A stretch of DNA of 64,000 nt from Hyphomicrobiales bacterium (GCA_900470195.1 UEIJ01000024.1:186001-250000); one strand, 5' to 3'; shown: positions 10,001 to 18,080, counted from the stretch's first letter. Notes: generated by a model from the letters alone, not told the origin. Made by a program: numbers and translations.

Positions 10001-12554
10001 TTCCACCTTGCGGCACTTCATCGCCTGAGAAATCCGGACGAATGCCGATGAGATCGGTCTCCGGCTGAATGGCGATGTCGATCTTGCGCTCAACCGCGCG
10101 ACCGCCAGTTTCCCGCATACGAACGGTCACGGCAGCGTTTACGAGACGCGTGGTCGACGGCATTTCGTCAACCGCAACCGGGAAAGTCGCCTTGCCGTTG
10201 TCGTCGACTTTTGACAGGCCATCGAGCGGCAAGCGCGTGGCTTCGCCCTGTTCTTCATCGGCGAGGCCGAAGTAATACCCCTTGAAGCGGTCCCACTGAC
10301 GCTCGGTCGAAAGCGTGACTTCGCCTTCAAGCGCAAGACCGGCGGCAGGCGCACCATAGAGGAAACGACCGTCCACGGTGATATTGGCGGTTTCTCCCAC
10401 GGCGATTTCCGGCTTGTCAGACGTCAGGTCGAACTCGATCCGGTCCGGCACGAAATCTTCAACCAGAAACATCTGCGTGGCAATCGCTGGCTGCTTGGGA
10501 TCGGTATAGATCGAAACGTTCCAGGTCCCGCGCATGGCGTTCGACGGCAAGGTCAGGTCGATGGCATGACCACCGGCAAGCTTGCTGTCGGATACGAGAC
10601 GGCGATCTTCCACACCGTCGGGACGCGTGAAGATGAATGTCAGTGGCAGATCGTCAACCGCGGTCGCGGTATCGTCACGCGCAAGCGCCCCCACGTGCAC
10701 AACTTCGCCGGCGCGATAGATACCGCGCTCAGTCCATGCATAAAGATCAAGCCCCTTGGGCACGGCGCGGCCCGTCACACCGCGATCGGAAAGATCAAAC
10801 CCGGCGCGCGCCATATCAAGGAATGTGAAATCATCATCATTCTGACTGGCCATCAGCACCGCTGGCACCATGCCGTCCGTGCCGCGTGTCAGTCCCGCCG
10901 TAAAGGTCGCCCGGCCATCGCTGTCGGTGATCGCTTCGCCCAGCACTTCATTATTACGGGCAAGCAGGGTCAGCTTCACATCCTTGAGCGGTTCTGCGCT
11001 TTCCAGCGAACGGGCGAAGACATTGATGCCGTCCTGTCCGGTATAGGTCGAAAGGCCAATGTCGGAAACGACAAACCACTGCGTTGCCTTGGTGCCGTAT
11101 TCTTCATCGGACTTCTGGACCAGCGGCTCGGCGGTCAGCACATAGACGCCGGGCTTGCGTTCCGGCAGCGCTTCATCAACCGGGAAACTGGTCGTTGCTT
11201 CCTTGTTCAGCTCATTGCCTGCAACCTCGATCTCACCTTCCCAGACAGGCGCACCCATCTGTTCGGAAACCGTGCTGATGTCGTAGCTGTCGAGTTGACG
11301 GAGGAACTGGTAGCCGGAAAGAAGCTGTGCCAGCGAACGGTCGCCAACGCGGTAGAGCTTGACCTTGGCTGTACTCAAATTGACGCTGACCAGCGGAATG
11401 CCGCGACGTGCATTGGCAGGCAGCACAAAGCTGTCGCCAGTGAAGCGGACCGATGGTGCACGGTCCTGCACATAGATCGAAAGGTTGACCGGAGCTGGCA
11501 GCACTTCGCCAACAGCCGATGGCAAACCCTGACGAAAAGTCATCGTATAATTGCGGCCATGTTCCAGACCCTCGATGCAAATCTGGCGGTCCTTGGCGTC
11601 AACAGCCTTTGGCGCGCCATTATCGAGTGTAACAAAGCTCGAATAATCGACACCGCTTTTCACCAGTTCTTCGGAAAACTGCGCGCAGATGCGCGGCGCG
11701 GCATTATCATTATCGACCGTATTATTGACGATGCGGAAGCCTTTGCGCGCTTTCAGATCGTCATAGGCAGCCCGAACGGATGCGGAATTGACGAGATCAA
11801 GGCTCGCTTCATAAGCCTGCAAGGCCGGGCGCGATGCATCGCGCTTTTCGAGTGCCTGCGCCATGACGGCAAGCGCTTGCGCGCGCTCATCCTTGGTGCG
11901 TGAGGTCTGGTAGGCAAACCACGAGGCCGACGTCGCATCGCGCTGGAATTTGGAACGTTCCTGACCATTGGACGGCTCGGTCGCAAGCGCTGACAGCGCA
12001 TATCCGGCCCAGATTTCGCTTTCGTCCGGCGACATGCTGGCAGCCAGTCGGAATTTTTCCATTGCCGTGCGTGGGTCGCCATTGAGAGCGGCAGATGCCG
12101 CTTCAATTTTCAACGAGCGAAGGGTGTCCGGGCTTTCAACGCCAGCCAGTTCGCGCTTCAGGCGACGAGCCTCGTCAACCAGATTGGCAGCAAAGAAGGA
12201 TATGGTTGGCGGGGCACCGATGTCTTCAACTTCGTGGGCTGCTGTGGATTGCGCTACGACCTTACCTGCAATGGAGCCAACGGACTGATTGAGCTTGTTG
12301 AAATCTGATTTCAGAAAGCACCATTTGACCTTCGGATTATAGGTGAAGGCGAGGCAGGCATTGTCGCCCAGACAAATGCTTTTGCACTGGTCGAGCGAGA
12401 CATTCTTTTCCGTGCGCAGGTCGAAGCCGAAATAATCGCTATCTTTGGTAATCTCTATGCGCCGGGTTTCGGCGGCTTGTGTGCTGTGTGGAGCAGCTGA
12501 AACGGAGGCTGCGACTGCAAAGGCCCATAAAAGGCGGTTGAAACCAATACGCAT
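7056..12554 (-). CDS. Alpha-2-macroglobulin family protein with N-terminal PAN/apple domain
   Basis: 1832 aa. Bacterial alpha-2-macroglobulins are periplasmic protease traps thought to act with PBP1C. A signal peptide (cleavage near TQAAE, about residue 25) is followed by a PAN/apple-like module with several Cys (DQCKSICLGDNACLAF and WCFLKSDF). Then come many macroglobulin-type beta domains and a thioester motif CTEQ (Cys1381, Gln1384) in YPYGCTEQTTGRA, so the covalent trapping chemistry appears intact. No lipobox Cys is seen, unlike E. coli YfhM, so membrane attachment is not obvious. I choose the ATG at 12554 because AGGGG lies 6 bases before it; the ATG at 12560 has no room for a ribosome site. 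Confidence 0.92.
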   Translation of the reverse strand: MRIGFNRLLWAFAVAASVSAAPHSTQAAETRRIEITKDSDYFGFDLRTEKNVSLDQCKSICLGDNACLAFTYNPKVKWCFLKSDFNKLNQSVGSIAGKVVAQSTAAHEVEDIGAPPTISFFAANLVDEARRLKRELAGVESPDTLRSLKIEAASAALNGDPRTAMEKFRLAASMSPDESEIWAGYALSALATEPSNGQERSKFQRDATSASWFAYQTSRTKDERAQALAVMAQALEKRDASRPALQAYEASLDLVNSASVRAAYDDLKARKGFRIVNNTVDNDNAAPRICAQFSEELVKSGVDYSSFVTLDNGAPKAVDAKDRQICIEGLEHGRNYTMTFRQGLPSAVGEVLPAPVNLSIYVQDRAPSVRFTGDSFVLPANARRGIPLVSVNLSTAKVKLYRVGDRSLAQLLSGYQFLRQLDSYDISTVSEQMGAPVWEGEIEVAGNELNKEATTSFPVDEALPERKPGVYVLTAEPLVQKSDEEYGTKATQWFVVSDIGLSTYTGQDGINVFARSLESAEPLKDVKLTLLARNNEVLGEAITDSDGRATFTAGLTRGTDGMVPAVLMASQNDDDFTFLDMARAGFDLSDRGVTGRAVPKGLDLYAWTERGIYRAGEVVHVGALARDDTATAVDDLPLTFIFTRPDGVEDRRLVSDSKLAGGHAIDLTLPSNAMRGTWNVSIYTDPKQPAIATQMFLVEDFVPDRIEFDLTSDKPEIAVGETANITVDGRFLYGAPAAGLALEGEVTLSTERQWDRFKGYYFGLADEEQGEATRLPLDGLSKVDDNGKATFPVAVDEMPSTTRLVNAAVTVRMRETGGRAVERKIDIAIQPETDLIGIRPDFSGDEVPQGGTAKFSLIASDSKGDRKALVGAQWSLVKIERNYQWYRSGNSWNYEPVTFTKAIANGKIDLKTDSEAEISLPVDWGRYRLEIETADASGPATSYEFDAGWYVSSTSTETPDGLEIALDKEHYAVGDTAELKVSPRFAGELLITIGAEKLLKTLTASVPEGGTTINIPVGEDWGAGAYVTATLFRPGEAIESRMPARAIGLKWLKIDPADKQLAVKLTPPEKIAPRSTLSIPVSVENAGGEQAYVMVAAVDVGILNLTRYQPPNPENWFFGQRQLGLEMRDMYGRLIDGSLGVTGKLRTGGDGGNMAAEGSPPTEKLLALFSGPVELDSDGKATITFDIPQFNGTARVMAVAWTKKAVGHAVTDVIIRDPVVITAGLPRFMAPGDQANIRFDIANTDAPDGNYRVSLETTDNLGVEVGSYPESIALAGGKRQSIAVPLNAVATGAGGVTIRLSNDAGLNVEQALALPVRPIDLPVTSRHVVNLAANGGSLKVDGGLLSESLLDGAFVSVGVTRSAAFDVPALLMALDRYPYGCTEQTTGRALPLLYLSEMAAGTEAAAGLESQEELKKRVQDAIFRVLNNQSSSGSFGLWSPGSGDLWMDAYVTDFLTRAREKGYDVPQQAMLSALGNLQNALGYTTDVKERGNDIAYALYVLARNKKASVGDLRYFADTQLENFASPMAVAQLGAALALYGDQPRSERVFDASLQLATSQSSFDYNRSDYGSPLRDGAAMLALASETKPAPKVLPSLITLVEFQREKARYLSTQDQAWMLLAARGLQDDNGAIHLDINGTAHQGAFSERLTGAALEAQPLTVTNKGQGSVDAVVTAVAPPAQSLPAGGEGFNIERTYYTLDGELANVTGVNQNERYVVVLKIDDLQEWQSRLLVTDLLPAGFEIDNPGLVSSADLGNFPWLESTQAAHLEFHNDRFVAAFDRSAGEKKPITLAYVVRAVTPGLYTHPAATVEDMYRPQFAARTATGMMEVAAP

Positions 12555-12697
12555 TTGCATCCCCTCACAACGGTCGGCGCCATTCCAATCTATTAGAAAA
12601 GGCGAAAAGAATCCGGCTCATGTGAAGCCTCGCCGCGACAAACTGTCAAGGCGAATAGGGATTATCTACAACTATTAGGATAGTTTTTGGGAAATAC

Positions 12698-12725
12698 GTT
12701 CTGCGAGATGCATGTCTCGCAGAAC
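12698..12725 (-). terminator. 11-bp perfect stem-loop after the SDR gene
   Basis: GTTCTGCGAGA at 12698-12708 pairs with TCTCGCAGAAC at 12715-12725 around a 6-base loop. It lies 13 bases past the stop of the minus-strand SDR gene. The minus-strand sequence after the stem (GTATTTCC) is only weakly T-rich, so termination is likely but not certain. Confidence 0.55.
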
Positions 12726-12738
12726 ATATCCGGATGCC

Positions 12739-13479
12739 TTAGATGATCCCGCCATTGGCGCGTAAGGTCTGGCCGTTTATCCATGCGCCGTCCGGTCCCG
12801 CGAGAAACGCAACCACGCCTGCAATGTCCTCCGGTGTGCCCAGTCGTTCGAGCGGGCTCATTTTCGCCATGCGTGCAACCAGTTCCTCTGATTTTCCATT
12901 TAGAAAAAGATCTGTCGCCGTGGGGCCGGGCGCGACTGCATTGACGGTAATGTTTCGGCCGCGCATTTCCTTGGCCATAATGGCCGTCAGCGTTTCGACC
13001 GCGGCCTTGGTCGCTGCATAAACGCCGTAGTTTTCCAATTTCAGGCCAACGACACTGGTAGAGAAATTGATAATGCGTCCATTGTCGCGCAGACGCCTGC
13101 CTGCCTCCCGCATCGTATTGAATGTCCCTTTGAGATTGACCGAAACAATCTTGTCGAAATCGAGATCGTCTGTGGCGGCGAGAGGTGACAGGCCCATAAT
13201 ACCGGCATTGTTGATGAGGACGCCGACCTCGCCGAACGCGGTTTCGGCAGCATCGAACATCTTCTTCACTGCGGCGGGATCGGCAACATCCGCCTTTACT
13301 GTCAGCGCGGTGCCACCCGCAGCCTCGATCTTGGCAACCACGGCGTCTGCCATGGCAGCATTGCCGGCATAGTTGACGATGACCGTAAAACCATCACGAC
13401 CCAGCCTTTCCGCAATGGCGGCACCGATACCTCGCGACGCGCCGGTGACGATGGCAACCTTGTTTTTCCTATCTGACAT
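12739..13479 (-). CDS. SDR family NAD(P)-dependent oxidoreductase
   Basis: 246 aa, the usual length of classical short-chain dehydrogenases. It has TGASRGIG (residues 12-19) for cofactor binding, NNAG (90-93), a Ser in NFSTS near 140, and the catalytic Tyr154-Lys158 pair in YAATK. The C-terminus (WINGQTLRANGGI) is like FabG-type 3-oxoacyl reductases, but these motifs are shared by many SDRs and the substrate cannot be named. It is transcribed divergently from a LysR regulator 110 bases away, which probably controls it. Confidence 0.88.
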   Translation of the reverse strand: MSDRKNKVAIVTGASRGIGAAIAERLGRDGFTVIVNYAGNAAMADAVVAKIEAAGGTALTVKADVADPAAVKKMFDAAETAFGEVGVLINNAGIMGLSPLAATDDLDFDKIVSVNLKGTFNTMREAGRRLRDNGRIINFSTSVVGLKLENYGVYAATKAAVETLTAIMAKEMRGRNITVNAVAPGPTATDLFLNGKSEELVARMAKMSPLERLGTPEDIAGVVAFLAGPDGAWINGQTLRANGGII

Positions 13480-13589
13480 TGTGTGCTCCGATCATTACGT
13501 CCATTCAGGTTCCAACAACATGGCACTTTTACGTCGCCGTTTAATCGGGCATCGTTTGTCATCACTATCCGAAAAAGGCGAACAATAAG

Positions 13590-14495
13590 ATGGACAGGTT
13601 CGACGCGATGCGGGTCTTTACTCGCGTATTGGAACGACGCAGTTTCACTCTGGCGGCTGAGGATCTGGGAATTCCGCGTTCGACCGTCACCGACGCAATC
13701 AAGCAGCTCGAGAAACGACTGGGTGCGCAGCTGTTTCTGCGGACCACCCGCCACGTCAACCCGACACTTGACGGTCAGGCCTATTATCAGCGCTGCAAAG
13801 AAATCCTAGCCCATGTCGAGGACGCCGAAGGCGGATTTTCCGGGGCTACGCCCAAAGGCTTGCTTCGGGTCGAGGTTCAGGGAACACTGGCGCGCCATTT
13901 TCTTCTGCCGGAATTGCCGGCCTTTCTGGAAAAATATACGGGGATTGAATTCTATATGACCGAAGGAGATCGGTTCGTCGATCCGGTTCGGGAAGGTATC
14001 GATTGTGTTCTGCGTGTTGGTTTGCTGCAAGATAGCGACATGATTGCCCGACGCGTTGCGACATTGGACGAGATCACCGTAGCGTCTCCTTTCTATCTGG
14101 CACGATTTGGACACCCCAAACATCCAGATGAACTGGCCTACGGCCGCCAGATGATCGGTTTCAGAGCCAGCGGCAGTACTGCGCGCATGCCACTGGAATT
14201 CCTGGTTGATGGAAAGTTGCGGACGGTCACCATCCCCGCGCCGGTTACGGTCAATGCCGCTGAAACCTATGCGGCAGCAGCCTGTTTGGGGCTCGGTATC
14301 ATACAGATTCCACGCTATCATGCGATGAAGCACATTGCCGATGGAAAACTTGTTCAGATACTGGCTGCTTATCCTCCAACTCCGTCGCCTGTATCCGTCA
14401 TATATCCACGTGATCGCCAGCTTTCCCCGCGTGTTCGGGTATTCATCGATTGGTTGGTGACGATATTCGCCGGTCAGGATGTTTGGTCTCGTTAA
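13590..14495 (+). CDS. LysR family transcriptional regulator
   Basis: 301 aa. The first 60 residues are a LysR winged helix (DAMRVFTRVLERRSFTLAA, then IPRSTVTDAIKQLEKRLG and FLRTTR). Residues ~90-290 form the periplasmic-binding-like effector domain (GLLRVEVQGTLARHF, ending SPRVRVFIDWL). The LysR-SDR divergent pair is common, with the regulator activating the oxidoreductase in response to its substrate. The effector is unknown. No unmistakable T-N11-A repeat stood out in the shared promoter region. Confidence 0.9.
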   Translation: MDRFDAMRVFTRVLERRSFTLAAEDLGIPRSTVTDAIKQLEKRLGAQLFLRTTRHVNPTLDGQAYYQRCKEILAHVEDAEGGFSGATPKGLLRVEVQGTLARHFLLPELPAFLEKYTGIEFYMTEGDRFVDPVREGIDCVLRVGLLQDSDMIARRVATLDEITVASPFYLARFGHPKHPDELAYGRQMIGFRASGSTARMPLEFLVDGKLRTVTIPAPVTVNAAETYAAAACLGLGIIQIPRYHAMKHIADGKLVQILAAYPPTPSPVSVIYPRDRQLSPRVRVFIDWLVTIFAGQDVWSR

Positions 14496-14512
14496 CCTCT
14501 TGTTAAGAATCT

Positions 14513-14537
14513 GGAACAAGACGGCCATTTCCGTGTT
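14513..14537 (+). promoter_or_regulatory. Possible EcfG-type (general stress) promoter
   Basis: GGAAC at 14513-14517 is followed after 16 bases by TGTT at 14534-14537. The alphaproteobacterial general stress sigma factor EcfG favours GGAAC-N16/17-CGTT, so three of four -10 bases agree. It sits about 60 bases before the 33-aa peptide gene. A small inverted repeat (CTTGTT/AACAAG, 14499-14520) overlaps the -35 element. Confidence 0.45.
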
Positions 14538-14597
14538 AGAATAAAGCCCGCAGAGATGCAGAACGCACATCGTTGCGCACCATGGGAGAGGGCAGAG

Positions 14598-14699
14598 ATG
14601 AGCAACATTCTATTCTGGACCGCTTTGGTAATCGTGCCAGTGCTTTTGGGTACCGCCTACGCCTATCTGCAATCCATCCGCCATAGGGATGATTTCTAG
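14598..14699 (+). CDS. Small single-pass membrane protein (33 aa)
   Basis: A 34-codon frame starts with ATG at 14598 behind a purine-rich GAGAGGGCAGAG ribosome site. The peptide has one hydrophobic segment (about residues 4-22, FWTALVIVPVLLGTAYAYL) and a charged tail ending RHRDDF, the profile of small inner-membrane proteins such as KdpF or CydX, though no kdp or cyd genes are nearby. I do not recognise the family. A possible stress promoter upstream suggests induction under stress. Its reality rests on the ribosome site, promoter and sensible composition. Confidence 0.55.
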   Translation: MSNILFWTALVIVPVLLGTAYAYLQSIRHRDDF

Positions 14700-14878
14700 G
14701 GCTGAAGTTTTTCGGCGTCAGTGTCTGATCTGGGGAAGTGCGCCAGCGAGAAGCTGCGCCGACTCCACATCTGATCCCCACCGATTTTTCCGATTCCATC
14801 ACTCCACGGTCGCTGTAGCCGAGTTGAAGGCACGGGTGGCTCCATTTTTTTCCAGATATCGTTAATGCCTGTCTCATT

Positions 14879-14985
14879 TTGACTTCTTTTCAGTCATGCA
14901 ATTTATGTTTGATCAACATCTATATATTCAATCAAGGGGTGTTGGTTTTGCGCGGAAATGTATCCCCCTATTCAGGGGGATTTTT
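14879..14985 (+). ncRNA. Candidate small RNA ending at a rho-independent terminator
   Basis: A TTGACT hexamer at 14879-14884 and a TATGTT at 14904-14909 could be a promoter, although the 19-base spacer is long. A transcript starting near 14916 would run about 70 nt to the terminator. The alternative is that the terminator simply ends the 33-aa peptide transcript. No known sRNA family was recognised. Confidence 0.3.
14962..14985 (+). terminator. Rho-independent terminator
   Basis: ATCCCCC at 14962-14968 pairs with GGGGGAT at 14975-14981 across a 6-base loop, followed by a run of T. This is the clearest terminator in the region and points to a plus-strand transcript ending here. Confidence 0.75.
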
Positions 14986-15508
14986 GATTATTTTATAATA
15001 AAATCAAAGCGTTGATCGAATAAGTATACGAAGATGAGGTATACTCCGGAAGCATGTGTGCCATATTGGAGCATCGAGCTGTTTTGTTTGCTTATCCTTA
15101 TTGGATGGAAGTAGTTTTACTTTCTGTCTGATATTTCACATTGCTTAATGTAAGAAAATGTCCTTCTATTGTTGCGGGCAAGCTATGGCTGGTAATTGAG
15201 GGGGGATTGGCGTCGCAATGTGTGCTCTTGTGCGTTTCTTTTTTATCCGGCGCAGCGCCAATCGATCCGGGCGAACAGGGCACAGCTTAGCTCGAAGGGA
15301 TTTTATCCCGTCAGCCTCGGCAAAAGCCGGACACTGGAGCAAGCAGAGCTCATCTAGCAGCGTTTCTCGCGGGAGGATCAGGCCGCGGGGTTTCGCCAGC
15401 GATCCAATTAAAGCTGAGCTCAGTAAGTCTGCAGGCGATCGAATTGGGAAGAAGAAAACAATGGCGAGCCGAATTGGTCGCCAGTGCATGGAGGAGGGAA
15501 CAACGGTA

Positions 15509-15757
15509 ATGGGTAGACGTGCATACGAAAAGCTCGCGAGAATCTGTGCATCCCTGAACACATCCGAGCAAGAACTGGCTCACTCTCTCGGTATTTCGCG
15601 AGTTGCCTTGAAGGCCATAGATCGAACTGATGCGCCTCTTTATCTAAGACTGGCGTTAGCTGCTTTGGTATCGGAGATGGACCCGGATGAAGTGCTGAAC
15701 CCCAAACGCGCGGGATCAGAAATGGAAAGACCGCTTCATCTCTTGTCAGCAAGATAA
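15509..15757 (+). CDS. Small HTH-like protein of unknown function
   Basis: 82 aa from the ATG at 15509, chosen because GAGGAGGG lies at 15491-15498 with a 10-base spacer. The core (about residues 12-35, including SEQELAHSLGISRVALKAI) reads as a helix-turn-helix, suggesting a small DNA-binding protein; the rest is helical and ends in a charged tail. No further domain is recognisable. It precedes the DUF2865 gene by 25 bases on the same strand and may be cotranscribed. The function is unknown. Confidence 0.55.
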   Translation: MGRRAYEKLARICASLNTSEQELAHSLGISRVALKAIDRTDAPLYLRLALAALVSEMDPDEVLNPKRAGSEMERPLHLLSAR

Positions 15758-15782
15758 AGTCATAGGTTCAAAGGGTGTCGTT

Positions 15783-16640
15783 GTGACAAAAAACCTCGCT
15801 CTACTGCTTTTGATCGGGTTATTTTGTTATCCGCAATTGGCTGCCGCGTCATGTACGCGAGCAGCCGGCGCGGCGGATCTGATGACGCAACGTCAGCTTT
15901 CAGCCTTGCGCGCGATAGAGCGCAGCCGCGGTTGCAAGGGGGGCGACGAACGCGGAGGATTCTTCAATCCGTGCCGTGATCTCGCTCAGCGTATTGCCGA
16001 AATCCAGAGACAACTCTCGGCAAGTTCGCTTTCTTCACGGACGTGCGCCGAACAGCCTGCAGCGCCGCAAGCCACAAAGGTGAAACTTGACCGGCCCAAA
16101 ACGTCTTCAGTCACCGCACCCAGCAAGCCATGGGTTCCGACTGGCGTAAAAGGGGCCCTGACGTATTGCGTGCGCTTGTCGGATGGCTATCTGTTTCCTG
16201 CTCCGCATTCGCAATTTCAGAAATCCGACAATGTGGCAGAAACATTGGCGCAATGCCGTTTCATCTGTCAGGGAGAGAATGTCGATCTCTATGTTTTGAA
16301 CGATCCGAATGGTGAAACAGCGGATATGGTTTCCGTTTCCAACGGCAAATCTTACATCGAGCTGCCAACTGCCTACAACTATCAGGGGGGCAGCGATTTC
16401 AAGAAGTGCGATTGGGCTGGTTATGTCAACAAGATCAGTGAGTTGCGAGCGAATAGCAAAGGCAGCCAGGCATTCAGAAACGTGGTCGTTCCCATGCCGG
16501 ACACACGTCCGGCTCGCAATGACGAGGCCAGCATTTCCGTAACGTCTTTTTCTCCCATGAGCGACAGCAATGTGCGTGTTGTTGGTCCGGCATTTATTTT
16601 CGACGAAGGTGCGGGGCAGGCAAAGTCTACAACCTACTGA
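15783..16640 (+). CDS. DUF2865 domain-containing secreted protein
   Basis: 285 aa. A signal peptide (hydrophobic ALLLLIGLFCY core, cleavage after AAA near residue 22) is followed by a Cys-containing helical region with repeated Arg/Gln/Ala (about 25-90). The conserved DUF2865 block starts at about residue 128: TYCVRLSDGYLFPAPHSQF, then AQCRFICQG and a Cys near 218 (FKKCDW). The family is typical of Hyphomicrobiales and its function is not known; a periplasmic or envelope location follows from the signal peptide. Paired Cys suggest disulfides. Confidence 0.8.
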   Translation: MTKNLALLLLIGLFCYPQLAAASCTRAAGAADLMTQRQLSALRAIERSRGCKGGDERGGFFNPCRDLAQRIAEIQRQLSASSLSSRTCAEQPAAPQATKVKLDRPKTSSVTAPSKPWVPTGVKGALTYCVRLSDGYLFPAPHSQFQKSDNVAETLAQCRFICQGENVDLYVLNDPNGETADMVSVSNGKSYIELPTAYNYQGGSDFKKCDWAGYVNKISELRANSKGSQAFRNVVVPMPDTRPARNDEASISVTSFSPMSDSNVRVVGPAFIFDEGAGQAKSTTY

Positions 16641-16733
16641 CAGCCTGCAGGCAGCCTTCTAAAGTTTAATTTGAATGAGACGTGTCGCGATTGGGACTGA
16701 ACCACGCACGTTCTGTCTGTAACCTCCCAGAAA

Positions 16734-16756
16734 CGGGCGCTTTCAACTTGCGCCCG
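16734..16756 (+). other. GC-rich stem-loop between DUF2865 gene and fdhA
   Basis: CGGGCGC at 16734-16740 pairs with GCGCCCG at 16750-16756 over a 9-base loop. No T-run follows, so it is a weak terminator candidate or a structured element in the fdhA leader. Confidence 0.4.
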
Positions 16757-16819
16757 GAAACTATCGATCATTGCATTGTTTGAAATCTGTCAGTGTTGTT
16801 CGACCTGGAGGAGGTAGAC

Positions 16820-18010
16820 ATGAGCAAGAACCGTGGCGTCGTTTATTTGCGGCCCGGGACAGTCGAAGTACGCGATATTGAAGACCCAGTGTTGGCGGCA
16901 CCGGATGGGAGGAAGCTGGAACACGCCGTTATATTGAAGGTCATTTCCACCAATATTTGCGGGTCGGACCAACATATGGTCCGCGGACGCACTACTGCCA
17001 TGCCCGGCCTCGTGCTTGGACATGAAATTACCGGCGAGATTATCGAAAAGGGCGGCGACGTCGAAATGCTCGACGTGGGCGATATCGTTTCGGTGCCGTT
17101 CAATGTTGCTTGCGGACGTTGTCGCTGCTGCAAATCTCAGGACACCGGCGTTTGCCTGACGGTCAACCCGTCACGTGCGGGTGGCGCCTATGGCTATGTC
17201 GACATGGGTGGCTGGATTGGCGGGCAGGCCCGCTATGTCATGGTTCCCTATGCGGATTTCAACTTGCTTAAGTTCCCTGATCGTGAACAGGCGATGGAAA
17301 AAATCCGGGACCTCACTATGCTTTCCGACATCCTGCCAACCGGCTTTCACGGTGCGGTCAAGGCTGGAGTGGGCGTTGGTTCGATTGTCTATGTTGCGGG
17401 CGCAGGACCGGTTGGACTTGCTGCTGCCGCATCTGCACGTATCCTGGGTGCTGCGGTCGTCATGATAGGCGACTTCAACAAGGAGCGCCTCGACCACGCG
17501 CGGAAAGTCGGGTTTGAACCGATTGATCTTTCGGCTAGTGACCGTCTTGGCGATATGATTGCAGAGGTTACGGGCAGTAACGAAGTCGACAGTGCGATCG
17601 ATGCCGTCGGCTTCGAGGCGCGCGGCCACAGTGGGGGGGAACAGCCAGCGATCGTGCTGAACCAGATGATGGAGATAACTCGGCCGGCAGGAGCTATCGG
17701 TATACCGGGGCTCTATGTCACTGAAGACCCTGGCGCCGTCGATAACGCGGCAAAGCAGGGCAGCCTGTCGTTGCGCTTCGGCCTCGGTTGGGCCAAGGCA
17801 CAGTCATTCCATACGGGGCAGACGCCCGTGCTGAAGTACAATCGCCAGCTGATGCAAGCTATTCTTCACGGACGTCTGAATATAGCCGATATTGTCAACG
17901 CTCAGGTCATATCGCTTGAGGATGCGGCAAAGGGCTATGAAAGCTTTGATCAGGGCGCTGCGAAAAAATTTGTTCTCGACCCGCATGGCTTGGTGGGCAA
18001 GGCCGCCTGA
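16820..18010 (+). CDS. fdhA: Glutathione-independent formaldehyde dehydrogenase
   Basis: 396 aa, matching the ~399 aa Pseudomonas putida enzyme, which oxidises formaldehyde to formate with tightly bound NAD and zinc. Visible: catalytic zinc site NICGSDQHMVRGRT and GHEITGE near residues 46-75, a Cys-rich structural zinc loop (ACGRCRCCKSQDTGVC, about 98-113), and the nucleotide-binding GAGPVGLAAA (about 194-203). The long insertion before the C-terminus that separates this group from ordinary alcohol dehydrogenases is present. The ATG at 16820 follows GGAGGAGG. A terminator comes 26 bases after the stop, so it is transcribed alone. Role: cytoplasmic formaldehyde detoxification. Confidence 0.9.
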   Translation: MSKNRGVVYLRPGTVEVRDIEDPVLAAPDGRKLEHAVILKVISTNICGSDQHMVRGRTTAMPGLVLGHEITGEIIEKGGDVEMLDVGDIVSVPFNVACGRCRCCKSQDTGVCLTVNPSRAGGAYGYVDMGGWIGGQARYVMVPYADFNLLKFPDREQAMEKIRDLTMLSDILPTGFHGAVKAGVGVGSIVYVAGAGPVGLAAAASARILGAAVVMIGDFNKERLDHARKVGFEPIDLSASDRLGDMIAEVTGSNEVDSAIDAVGFEARGHSGGEQPAIVLNQMMEITRPAGAIGIPGLYVTEDPGAVDNAAKQGSLSLRFGLGWAKAQSFHTGQTPVLKYNRQLMQAILHGRLNIADIVNAQVISLEDAAKGYESFDQGAAKKFVLDPHGLVGKAA

Positions 18011-18035
18011 CTGAAGCCTGTTTTGGAATGCGGAG

Positions 18036-18062
18036 AAGGGCGCCCTTTTGGGCGCCCTTTCT
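18036..18062 (+). terminator. Rho-independent terminator of fdhA
   Basis: GGGCGCCC at 18038-18045 pairs with GGGCGCCC at 18050-18057 around TTTT, flanked by AA and TTT that extend the stem. Confidence 0.8.
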
Positions 18063-18080
18063 ATTGGGTTAAACTCTTAA

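Larger units (their letters stand above)
14700..15508. other. Long intergenic region without a convincing gene
   Basis: About 800 bases, markedly AT-rich between 14880 and 15180. I see no frame with coding character. It holds a strong terminator at 14962-14985 and an inverted repeat AGTATAC-N9-GTATACT at 15023-15045 that may be an operator. The last 300 bases read as an upstream leader for the small HTH gene at 15509; a longer in-frame start at 15218 exists but the added residues look like random GC-rich translation. Confidence 0.6.

Noticed and set aside
10566-11903. 445-codon plus-strand frame inside the same gene
   Set aside because: Same reason: a long open antisense frame caused by codon bias, with no ribosome site or domain.
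14536-14877. 113-codon minus-strand frame across the 33-aa peptide
   Set aside because: No ribosome site, low-quality composition rich in Arg, Pro and Ser, and it opposes a better-supported small frame.
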